Source of the DNA: JAKAGZ01 sp963772675
GTDB taxonomy: Bacteria; Bacteroidota; Ignavibacteria; Ignavibacteriales; Ignavibacteriaceae
Direction of reading: 5' to 3'
NCBI GenBank assembly: GCA_963772675.1
Contig: CAVYYF010000004.1
Coordinates: forward strand, 1-64,000
Length of the DNA stretch: 64,000 nucleotides
Numbering within the stretch: position 1 is the first letter of the stretch; the number at the start of each line of letters is the position of its first letter. Shown piece after piece: positions 40,371 through 49,111 of this stretch. The notes below the pieces were generated by a model. The model was given only the letters and a program-made list of their open reading frames with translations. It did not search any database and was not told where the DNA came from. The position numbers and the translations under genes are program-made.

Positions 40371-43153
40371 ATGGAACGAAGATTTATTAAATCAATAATT
40401 ACATTAGTAATTTTCTTGCTCCTTAACACATCCTTTGTTTTTACACAAACTGTTACAGTTAATGCAGGCAATAATCAAATTATAAATTGGGAAAAAACTC
40501 ACTCTGCGCAACTCACAGGAAATGTATCTCCGGACAAAATAAAAGTAGAATGGACATGCCCTAAAAATAGTGAAGTTGTTTTTAAAGATGCCTCCAGCCA
40601 GACTACGGAAGTTACTTTTCCACGACCCGGTTATTATCTATTTTATCTTTCCTGCAAAGAACCAGGAAAAGACTCAATAAAAAGTTCTGTGATTGTCAAT
40701 GTTTTCAAACCTCATTCTTATAAAGAAAGACTTTCTGATCTGATAAATTTAATGACGGTTGATGAAAAGATTAAACAATTAACCAATGAAGCTGATTCAA
40801 TTTCAAGATTGGGACTTGCTAAATACAACTATTGGAGCGAAGCTCTACACGGAGTGCTTGCAAGTGGTGCAACTTCTTTTCCGCAAGCAGTTGCAATGGG
40901 AGCTACATGGGAACCAGGTCTTGTACACCGTGTAGCTTCAACAATATCTGATGAAGCGCGTGCTTTGAATGTTACTACCGGAAAAGGGTTAACGTATTGG
41001 AGTCCAACTATTAATATTGCACGCGATCCGCGCTGGGGGCGAAACGAAGAGTCTTATAGCGAAGATCCATATCTCTTGTCCCGAATGGGTGTTGCATTTA
41101 TAAAAGGTATGCAGGGTGATGATCCTTATTATTTTAAGGTAGTTTCCACGCCCAAACACTTTATTGCAAACAATGAAGAAGCACGCCGCCATACAGGCTC
41201 TTCCGACGTAGATATGCGCAGCTTGTTTGAATATTATTTACCTGCATTCCACAAGGCTATTACTGAAGGGAAGGCTTATTCCATTATGGGTGCTTATAAT
41301 GAAATCAATCATGTACCGGCTAATGCCAATACATTTATGTTAACCGATCTGTTAAGACATCAATGGGGATTTAAAGGTTATGTTGTGTCAGATTGCGGCG
41401 CTATTTCTGATATGTTATTTGGACATCATTTTTTCAAAACAGGTGCTGAAGCTGTTGCAAGAAGTCTCGGCGCAGGCTGCGATTTAAATTGCGGCAGAAC
41501 ATATCGCCGGTATCTGAAAAAAGCTCTCGATGAAGGATTACTGAAAGATAGTGACCTCGACAGTGCTTTAACAAGGGTTCTTTCAGCACGCTTCAGACTT
41601 GGCGAATTCGATCCCCTTGAAGACGTGCCTTACAGTTCTATTACAAAAGATAAACTGGACAGTAAAGAAAATCGCGACCTCGCACTTGAAGTTGCACAAA
41701 AATCAATAGTGCTTCTCAAAAATGAAGGGATATTACCTTTAAAAAGAATAAAATAAAATCGATTGCGGTTATAGGTCCAAATGCAGCGGTGGCACAGTTA
41801 GGGATTTATAGCGGATTTCCTAATATCAGAGTAAGTCCACTTGAGGCAATAAAAGAAAAAGCCGCTTCTCTTGGGATAAAAGTAGAATATACTATGGGAA
41901 GCAATCTTGGGGGCGGACTATTAAGCCCAATTGGACCACAATATTTTGGTAAAGTTGAGGGAACTAATAAAACTGGTATGAAAGGTGAATATTTTAACAA
42001 TATGAATTTATCAGGTAAGCCTGTTCTTACAAAAATAGATTCAATGATAAATTTTGATTACGGTACTAATGCTCCCCTTCCCGGTCTTCCTGAAGATCAG
42101 TTTTCAATACGATGGATAGGTAAAATTATTCCGCCGGATACCGTTCATCATATTGGAACCAGTACAGATGATGGCGCGCGCCTTTATTTGAACGGCAAGT
42201 TAGTAATCAATGATTGGCACGACCATGGTGAAATGCCGCATAGTGTAAAAGTGGACTTAAAGCCCGGTAAAGAATACAATACAAAATTTGAATATTATGA
42301 TAATGCTCTTGGCGCCGTTGCAAGGTTGACGTGGGATATTCCACAAAAAGATTTTAGTAAAGCTAAAGAAGTTGCTGCCAGGAATGATGTTGTTATTCTT
42401 GTACTTGGAATTTCCCCCGGTATTTCCCAGGAAGAGCATGACCGCACAACGATTGAATTGCCAAAAGTTCAAAGAGATTTAATAAATGCAGTTGCCTCTG
42501 TTAATCCAAACATTGTAATTGTTCTAGTTAACGGTGGCCCTATTGCACTTGCAGGAACAGAGAAGAAAGCAAAAGGAATAGTTGAAGCATGGTATGACGG
42601 AGAATTAGGCGGCAAAGCAATTGCCGATGTTTTGTTCGGCGATGTTAATCCGGGCGGTAAACTTCCTGAAACATTTTATGCATCAACAAAAGAACTTCCT
42701 CCGATGTCTAATTATGATTTAATCGATTATCCCCGAACATATATGTATTTTAATAAACCAGTTCTATATCCGTTTGGATACGGCCTTTCATACACTACGT
42801 TTAAATATTCTGATTTAAAACTTAATTCTAATAAGATTAAGGAAGACGGCAATGTTGAAATACAATTTACGATACGAAACACTGGTAAGATGAAAGGTGA
42901 CGAAGTGGCACAAGTTTATGTCCATAAAGATAATGCAAATATAAAAGTGCCGATTAATCAGTTGAAACGATTCCAAAGAATTACACTCGTACCCGGAGAG
43001 AGCAAGGTCCTTACTTTCAAAATTCCGGCATCAGAATTTTCTTTTTACAGTACCAGAACAAACGATTTTAAAATAGATACGGGCAAGTGGGAAATTCAGA
43101 TTGGCAGCTCGTCTAAAGATATTCGTTTGAAAAAAACAATTACGGTTGAATAA
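40371..43153 (+). CDS. GH3 beta-glycosidase with Ig-like N-terminal domain and PA14 insert, one frameshift
   Basis: ATG 40371 follows GGAG by six bases and yields the signal peptide MERRFIKSIITLVIFLLL...FVFTQ; ATG 40359 is an alternative. An Ig/PKD-like domain (about residues 28-110) precedes the GH3 barrel (LINLMTVDEKIKQL, YWSEALHG, RDPRWGRNEESYSEDPYL, VVSDCGAIS with Asp341). The frame ends at 41756 in an A-rich stretch. The next frame (net -1) continues with SIAVIGPNAAVAQLG, a PA14 domain (MKGEYFNNMNLSG, HIGTSTDDGARLYLNG), the second GH3 domain (ISQEEHDRTTIELP, WYDGELGG) and a fibronectin-III-like end to 43153. A beta-xylosidase or beta-glucosidase is expected. Confidence 0.86.
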
Positions 43154-43216
43154 GGAATAAAAAATATTTTTTATAATATAATTACCTAACTATTTATTAC
43201 TTAATAAGGAGTTACG

Positions 43217-44746
43217 ATGAAAAAATTATTTTTCGCTTTAATTGTAGTTCTTCCGTTCACCCTGTTGGCACAGACTGCAGAAATAAAAATTGATGTTGGC
43301 AGAACAATAGGAAAAATTGATCCTAATATTTACGGTGTATTCATGGAACCTATCCATTTTAATGGGGCAAGAATGGGCTTACCCGACACTGTAGAATTTA
43401 ATACTGTTTACGGAAATTTATACGATCCATCTTCTGCCCTTGCAGACGAGAACGGTTTCAGGAAAGATTACATTGATGCAATGAAAGAACTTAAAATAAC
43501 CAATATGCGCTGGCCGGGAGGAAATTTTGTTATGGGATATAACTGGCAGGATGGAATCGGACCTAAAGATCAGCGCCCTGCTCGTATAAATCTTGCCTGG
43601 GGTGGAATTGATAATAACCATGTAGGCACTGATGAATGGGTTGAATTAAATAAATCTATCGGTAGTGAAAATGTGGTATGCGTAAATCTTGGACTTGGTA
43701 CTATACAAGATGCACTCCACTGGGTTGAATACTGTAACTATAAGAAAGGAACATACTATTCCGATTTGCGTGCTAAGTATGGACATCCAAAACCATACGA
43801 TGTAAAAATCTGGGATCTTGGTAATGAAGTTGATGGTGCGCCGTGGGAACTGGGCCATAAAGACGCTGAAGATTATGTTAAGATTGCAAGAGAAGCTGCC
43901 AAGGCTATGAGATCAGTAGACCATACTATTAAATTAGTAGCTTCCGGATCGTCATATTATGAGAGCACCGGTAAGTGGGTTGAGTGGAACAGGAAGGTAC
44001 TTACAGGACTTGGAGATATGATAAATTATATATCCATTCACCGATACTGGGATAGATCAAATGATTACTATACTTTCATGGGTCAGAGCGCAATGGATTT
44101 TGAAGAAAAGATAAATATAACTGCTGATGAAATTGAAGCAGTAAGAGCAATGAAGGATTTTAAGAACCCTATCTATATTTCTGTAGATGAGTGGGGATCA
44201 TTCGGAAGAAATTTTAGATCCGTTTTACCTATAGCTCAGTGCCTTAATTCTTTTATACGTCACGCCAATATTGTTAAAATGTCGAACTTTACGATGATGA
44301 CATCTTTATTAAGTTCCGATAGAGAAAAAGGAACTTATAAATCACCGTTATTTTATACTTACAAATTATTCTCAAACAATTGTCGTGGTAATTCAGTTGA
44401 TACTTACGTACAATGTGATACCTTTAATACAGACAAATACAAAGGGATTCCCTACCTTGATGTTACCACCGTATACAATAAAGAAACGAATACAGCTTTC
44501 ATTAACGTAGTAAACCGCGATAAAGATAAGGCGATTTCTACACAAATAATAAATGATTCAGGAATGTTTAGCGGAAAAGCAGAAGCAAGTTTGGTTGACA
44601 GCGATTCACTCAACGCTCCTTTTACATTTGACAAACAAAAAGAATATGTGCCAGTGACTAAAGAAATTGAGATTAAAGACGGTAAGATTTCATATTCATT
44701 CCCGGCTCATTCTTTTACCCAGATAAAAGTTGAGGTAAGAAAATAA
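43217..44746 (+). CDS. GH51 alpha-L-arabinofuranosidase (third copy)
   Basis: This intact 509-residue protein has a signal peptide ending LLAQ and an AAGGAG ribosome-binding site. GVFMEPIHFNGARMGLPDTVEFN and RWPGGNFVMGYNW are the GH51 substrate-loop blocks, LGNEVDGAPWELG carries Glu204 (acid/base), and SVDEWGSF carries Glu325 (nucleophile). It is more distant from the two other GH51 copies (5382 and 21013), which share GGCFADTYHW and GNESW. The GGNFVMGYNW and GNEVDG variants suggest a different GH51 subgroup. It probably differs in preferred linkage or oligosaccharide length. It lies 63 bp after GH3. Confidence 0.9.
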   Translation: MKKLFFALIVVLPFTLLAQTAEIKIDVGRTIGKIDPNIYGVFMEPIHFNGARMGLPDTVEFNTVYGNLYDPSSALADENGFRKDYIDAMKELKITNMRWPGGNFVMGYNWQDGIGPKDQRPARINLAWGGIDNNHVGTDEWVELNKSIGSENVVCVNLGLGTIQDALHWVEYCNYKKGTYYSDLRAKYGHPKPYDVKIWDLGNEVDGAPWELGHKDAEDYVKIAREAAKAMRSVDHTIKLVASGSSYYESTGKWVEWNRKVLTGLGDMINYISIHRYWDRSNDYYTFMGQSAMDFEEKINITADEIEAVRAMKDFKNPIYISVDEWGSFGRNFRSVLPIAQCLNSFIRHANIVKMSNFTMMTSLLSSDREKGTYKSPLFYTYKLFSNNCRGNSVDTYVQCDTFNTDKYKGIPYLDVTTVYNKETNTAFINVVNRDKDKAISTQIINDSGMFSGKAEASLVDSDSLNAPFTFDKQKEYVPVTKEIEIKDGKISYSFPAHSFTQIKVEVRK

Positions 44747-44879
44747 AGAGTAAATTATAAAAGTTAAGTTGATATAAGGCAAAAAATATTGCGAACGCTT
44801 TAAGTCTGATCCATTTAATATTTTTGTGGAAAGTCTGGCTGGCACTAAAAAGTGTTTAGCAAATACTGAAGGTTAAAAA

Positions 44880-46026
44880 ATGAGCCGAAAAGAAAGTTTT
44901 TGTAACAGGTTGTTTTGATATGCTGCATAGTGGGCATGTTGCATTTCTTAAAGAAGCTGCTCAGTACGGTGATGTTTATGTAGGGTTGGGCTCTGATGAA
45001 ACTGTATATAACTTAAAAGGCCGTTACCCTGTTAACAATCAGGATGAACGCAAATATATGCTTGATGCTCTGGATTGCGTTAAGGAAGTTCTTATAAATA
45101 AAGGTTCGGGAATAATGGACTTTCTTTCAGAAGTAGAGCTTGTTAAACCTGACATTTTTATAGTTAATGAAGAAGGCAATACCCCTGCAAAAGAAGAACT
45201 TTGTCGAGAGCTTGGAATTAAATATTTAATATTAAAAAGAATCCCTTATGGGCAATTACCTTCCCGCTCTACAACCGCATTAAGAAGAGAATGTTTAATA
45301 CCTTACAGAATCGATCTTGCAGGAGGTTGGCTTGATCAGCCTTTTGTCGGAAAATTTTCTCCCGGCCCTGTAATCACAATTTCTATTGAACCGGCAGTCG
45401 AATTCAATGAAAGAAGTGGAATGGCTTCAAGTACCAGGCTTAAAGCCATTGACCTTTGGCAGACCGATATACCTTCCGGTAACAGAGAAAAACTTGCTAA
45501 GGTGTTATTTAGTTATGAAAATCCTCCCGGTACAAAGTTTATTTCCGGCTCCCAGGATTCAATAGGAATTGTGATGCCCGGCCTGAATAAATTAGAATAC
45601 AATGCTAATTACTGGCCTGAAAATATAATATCAGTTCACGATGAAAAAATCTTGTCGTGGTTAGAAGATCATCTTTATTTATTAACTCTTGGTCCCCGTA
45701 ACACAAATTATAATGTATTAGATAATACTGATATTAATAGCAAAAATGCTACAGCGTTGAAAGAGGCTGCGGAAGGTTGCTGGGAATCAATTTTAAATTG
45801 CGATGTTGAAAAATTTGGTTACCATTTCAGAAAATCATTTGAAGCACAAATAAAAATGTTCCCGAAGATGGTATATGATGAAATATTCGATACAATCGAA
45901 AAATATAAGAATTCAGCATACGGATGGAAATTATCTGGCGCTGGCGGAGGAGGATATATTATTTTCGTTTCCGATAAAGAAATCCCGGGCTCAATACAAA
46001 TAAAAATCAGAAGAAATTCTCAATAG
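44880..46026 (+). CDS. Nucleotidyltransferase/GHMP-type sugar kinase fusion, frameshift at the N-terminus
   Basis: The long frame opens at 44920 inside a conserved motif. ATG 44880 plus a +1 shift in the A-rich codons gives MSRK-KVFVTGCFDMLHSGHVAF, the start of a cytidylyltransferase-like (HxGH) domain that runs to about 45270 (QDERKYMLDALDCVKEV). A GHMP kinase follows: LIPYRIDLAGGWLDQP, GMASSTRLKAID as the glycine/serine loop, and WKLSGAGGGGYIIF near the C-terminus. There is no signal peptide, so this is the only clearly cytoplasmic enzyme inside the CAZyme run. The RIDLAGGWLD block resembles fucokinase (FKP) and heptose kinase (HddA) types. It could phosphorylate and activate a released sugar; substrate unknown. 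Confidence 0.72.
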
Positions 46027-46363
46027 ATAATAAATGCTACCTATTTTTTACAGTTTATACTAAAATGAAGAGAAGCATCAAATTTTTGTGGGATTCTATA
46101 AAATTGTATTAATAGATTCATCAAGCTTCAGTAAAAAATAGTCACTTGCCTTTTCTCACCTTTTTTATAATTTTAAAGTACATATAATATTATGCTATGT
46201 ATTATGTAGCAAAAATATTGACACATACTTCAGCAAACGGGGATAAATCAAACAACTGGCGAGAATACCCCAACAACGAAAAAAAAATTAGTTTACTCAA
46301 ACTATAAGTAGAGTAACAAAAAAAACGATAACGACCATTGTTATTTAACAAAAGGAGATTATC
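46027..46363. other. Gene-free 337-base interval with a repeated promoter-like element
   Basis: No credible coding sequence is present. The right half (about 46141-46250) resembles 48738-48875 downstream. Within it TTGACA at 46218-46223 and GATAAA at 46242-46247 are 18 bases apart, a sigma-70-like arrangement. An AAAGGAG ribosome-binding site for the propeller gene lies at the right end. The interval marks the start of a new transcription unit. Confidence 0.45.
46141..46250. promoter_or_regulatory. Repeated promoter-like element, copy A
   Basis: Shares CACTTG(C/T)(C/T)TTTTCT, a T-rich tract, and TGTAGCA(A/G)AAATATTGAC with copy B at 48738-48875. The conserved TTGAC and GATAAA boxes keep an 18-base spacing while the spacer sequence changes. 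This is consistent with a -35/-10 pair driving the propeller gene. Confidence 0.4.
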
Positions 46364-48406
46364 ATGAGTTACATTTTTCGACTTCTGTTTGTGTTAGTTT
46401 GTTTCATTAGCATTGAAAATTCTTTGCAAGCCCAATGGAAACAGACTAAAAGTCCCGAAGGCGGCTACATTTTTTGCTTTGCATCCAGCGGTTCAAAAAT
46501 ATACGTTGGCACAGTTAGTGGCGGCGTATATGTTTCCACTAATGGTGGTACAAATTGGACTCAGGCTAATAACGGTTTAGGTAATATCACGGTTGGGGCA
46601 TTAGCCGTGAACGGTACAAATCTGATTGCTTCAGCTTCAAATGATGGAAGAAGCAAGATATACCTTTCCACAAACGATGGAACAAACTGGACAAAAGTCG
46701 ATAATGGTTTACCAAACGACAATCCTAATGTGTATTTTCAGATTCGCTGTTTAGCTGTTGCTCCAGATGGGAAAGGTGACGTTTTTATTTATGCGGGCAC
46801 GAATGGTTACGGTGTATATGTTTCGTCTGATAATGGTACAAATTGGGTTCCCGATACCGCAGGCTTAAACAATAAGAATATTATGTCGTTAACAGCTAAT
46901 GACACAACTATCTACGTTGGTACTTCTACCGGTGTTTTCCGTTCGACTATCAATACTAAATCGTGGACACCATGCGCACCAAACGATTTAGGCTACTTTG
47001 ATTGTAAATCTATTGTGGTATTAGATTCGAGTGTGTTTATATCTGGTGATGCCTTTGTTGGAGGCGAAGGATACATTTATCGTTCAACGAATAAAGGTGA
47101 GAATTGGACTAAAATTAAAACCATGAACAACAATATTGGTTATATGGCAACATTAGATACTAACATTTATGTCGGCAATTATGATGGAACAATTCTCCGT
47201 TCCAATGATAGAGGAAATACCTGGTCAGCATCCAATTTGCCTATGGAAAATGTATCTATCATCAGCATAGCAGCAATTGATACGAACCTTTTTGCTGGAA
47301 CTTTTGGAGGCGGCGTTTTTGTTTCGACAGACCGTGGTATGAGTTGGAACGCTATGAATGCCGGTTTAAAAAATCCAAAGGTAAATGCATTAGTGATTAA
47401 AGACTCAAGCATTTTTGCAGGAACTGAAACTGTTGGAGTGTTCCGCTCTAACAATATGGGTGAAAGCTGGTCGCAGGTAAATACAGGTTTGGAACCGATT
47501 GTGGCTATTCCCGGCAATACTATAAGTTTGTCTGTTACCGGCCTGGCTGCAACCGACACGAATCTCTTTGCAAGTGTAGCAGGAGGCGGTATATTCAAAT
47601 TAAGTGAAGACGGAAATAGTTGGTCACCTGTTGTAACGGGTTCTGATACTGCTGATTTTGCAGCTATATCTTCATTAGCCGCTAAAGATACAATACTTTT
47701 TGCCGGTACATTGACTGTGGGAATTTACCGTTCTACAGATAATGGCACCAGTTGGACGCTTTCCAACACTGGCTTAACGCAAACAAGTGTCAACGCCTTA
47801 GCTGCATCTGATTCAAATCTCTTTACAGGAACAACACAAGGAGTCTTTAGATCAAATAATAATGGAACAAACTGGTTTGCCGCGGGATTGGGAAACCATA
47901 TTGTTGAGGAATTAGCAATGAATGAAACAAACCTCTATGCAAAAACATATGATGGAGGAATGTTTGTTTCCACAAATTATGGCTTAAGCTGGAAAGAATT
48001 CGACTCAGAAGAATCAGCCGGTATAAACATCCTTTCTCTTGCCGCCGACAAATTAAACCTTTATGCTGGTTCTAACCTGGGCATCATTTACAAACCAGTT
48101 TCAGAAATAACATCAGTAAATTATTCAAACATCGCGTCGCCGAGTGCATTTAAGCTCTTTCAAAACTATCCAAATCCCTTTAATCCGACGACAATTATCA
48201 GTTACGAGTTGCCAGCAGCCAGCCATGTTACACTAAAACTTTATGATGTAATAGGTAGAGAAATAAAGACATTATTGGATGAAAGACAACTTACAGGCAT
48301 TCATTCTGTGAAATTCAATGCAAGCAATCTTGCTAGCGGTATCTATTTCTATTCAATTACTGCAGGTACCTTTCATCAGGCTAGAAAAATGGTTTTAATA
48401 AAATAG
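46364..48406 (+). CDS. Asp-box beta-propeller protein with T9SS sorting domain
   Basis: The 680-residue protein has a signal peptide ending SLQAQ. It contains about twelve Asp-box-like units (SxDxGxxW style): for example STNGGTNW, SSDNGTNW, SNDRGNTW, STDRGMSW, SNNMGESW, STDNGTSW and STNYGLSW. They alternate with strands such as DTNLFAGTFGGGVFVS. This pattern is typical of sortilin/Vps10-like and YCF48-like propellers. The C-terminus is a T9SS domain (LFQNYPNPFNPTTIISYELP, YDVIGREIKTLLDE, ARKMVLIK). No glycosidase catalytic set is evident, so a surface binding or scaffold role is more likely than sialidase activity. Its own upstream gap suggests independent expression. Confidence 0.8.
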   Translation: MSYIFRLLFVLVCFISIENSLQAQWKQTKSPEGGYIFCFASSGSKIYVGTVSGGVYVSTNGGTNWTQANNGLGNITVGALAVNGTNLIASASNDGRSKIYLSTNDGTNWTKVDNGLPNDNPNVYFQIRCLAVAPDGKGDVFIYAGTNGYGVYVSSDNGTNWVPDTAGLNNKNIMSLTANDTTIYVGTSTGVFRSTINTKSWTPCAPNDLGYFDCKSIVVLDSSVFISGDAFVGGEGYIYRSTNKGENWTKIKTMNNNIGYMATLDTNIYVGNYDGTILRSNDRGNTWSASNLPMENVSIISIAAIDTNLFAGTFGGGVFVSTDRGMSWNAMNAGLKNPKVNALVIKDSSIFAGTETVGVFRSNNMGESWSQVNTGLEPIVAIPGNTISLSVTGLAATDTNLFASVAGGGIFKLSEDGNSWSPVVTGSDTADFAAISSLAAKDTILFAGTLTVGIYRSTDNGTSWTLSNTGLTQTSVNALAASDSNLFTGTTQGVFRSNNNGTNWFAAGLGNHIVEELAMNETNLYAKTYDGGMFVSTNYGLSWKEFDSEESAGINILSLAADKLNLYAGSNLGIIYKPVSEITSVNYSNIASPSAFKLFQNYPNPFNPTTIISYELPAASHVTLKLYDVIGREIKTLLDERQLTGIHSVKFNASNLASGIYFYSITAGTFHQARKMVLIK

Positions 48407-49111
48407 CGAAACGTAGCTGACATTAACAATTGTAAAATTTAAAGTGAATAATTGTTTCATATACAATTGAATATTTAGAAGTAGTTTAGTTTTCTAATCC
48501 ATTATGTATGAGAATCTACATAATTATGAACTGCTTTGATAATGAAGTACACGTAGGGTTACTTTTTAATTTATGACCTGGCTATAGAATCGTTTTATTT
48601 ATTGAAGCATCACATACTCATAGAATTGTGTACCAAATTATTGTTAGGCTGAGTTTAATATCTGCTGAAAAATCATTGAACCATTGGCAAGGTTCTAAAG
48701 AATTATGGGATAACCGTTCGTCGAATTGTTGAATTTACATAAAAAATGCACTTGTTTTTTCTATCTTTTTTCATAATATTAAATCGATTTAATGATTACT
48801 CTTACCGATTTAACATTGTTATGAGTAATGTAGCAGAAATATTGACCTGCTATAGATCGAATGGGGATAAAACAGAAAACACCTTAGTAAGATGCTTCGT
48901 CAGAAAACTAGACAGTAACCAAAATTCATATTAATTTATTAAAAAATCAACTTTCTAATTATCTAAAAATATTAAATCCTTTATAATTTTTTTATTGAGT
49001 GGCACCCAGGCAAATTTAGAAATTGCTTAATCAACTTATTTTTTTCTAATTTGAAAGGAATAAATCCCAGTTATAAATACTAATTTCACTAAATTTATTT
49101 GAGGAGGACTA
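48407..49111. other. Gene-free 705-base interval ahead of the xylanase gene
   Basis: AT-rich sequence. A 62-codon open frame at 48746-48934 has no ribosome-binding site or family resemblance, and I do not call it. The segment 48738-48875 matches the interval before the propeller gene, including GTAGCAGAAATATTGAC, with TTGACC at 48842 and GATAAA at 48866, again 18 bases apart. The right end supplies the GAGGAGG ribosome-binding site (49101-49107) of the GH10 gene. Confidence 0.45.
48738..48875. promoter_or_regulatory. Repeated promoter-like element, copy B
   Basis: Partner of 46141-46250, placed about 240 bases before the GH10 xylanase gene. TTGACC (48842-48847) and GATAAA (48866-48871) retain the 18-base spacing of copy A. 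Function is inferred from position and conservation only. Confidence 0.4.

Noticed and set aside
41740..41790. Programmed frameshifting in GH3 at an A-rich site
   Set aside because: Similar breaks occur in many unrelated genes at non-slippery sequences, so a general error process is simpler.
44920..44922. ATG 44920 as the real start of the nucleotidyltransferase fusion
   Set aside because: It lies inside the conserved GCFDMLHSGH motif; the residues before it are encoded one frame away from ATG 44880.
48746..48934. 62-codon open frame before the xylanase gene
   Set aside because: No ribosome-binding site, low-complexity composition, and it overlaps a repeated intergenic element that is not open in its other copy.
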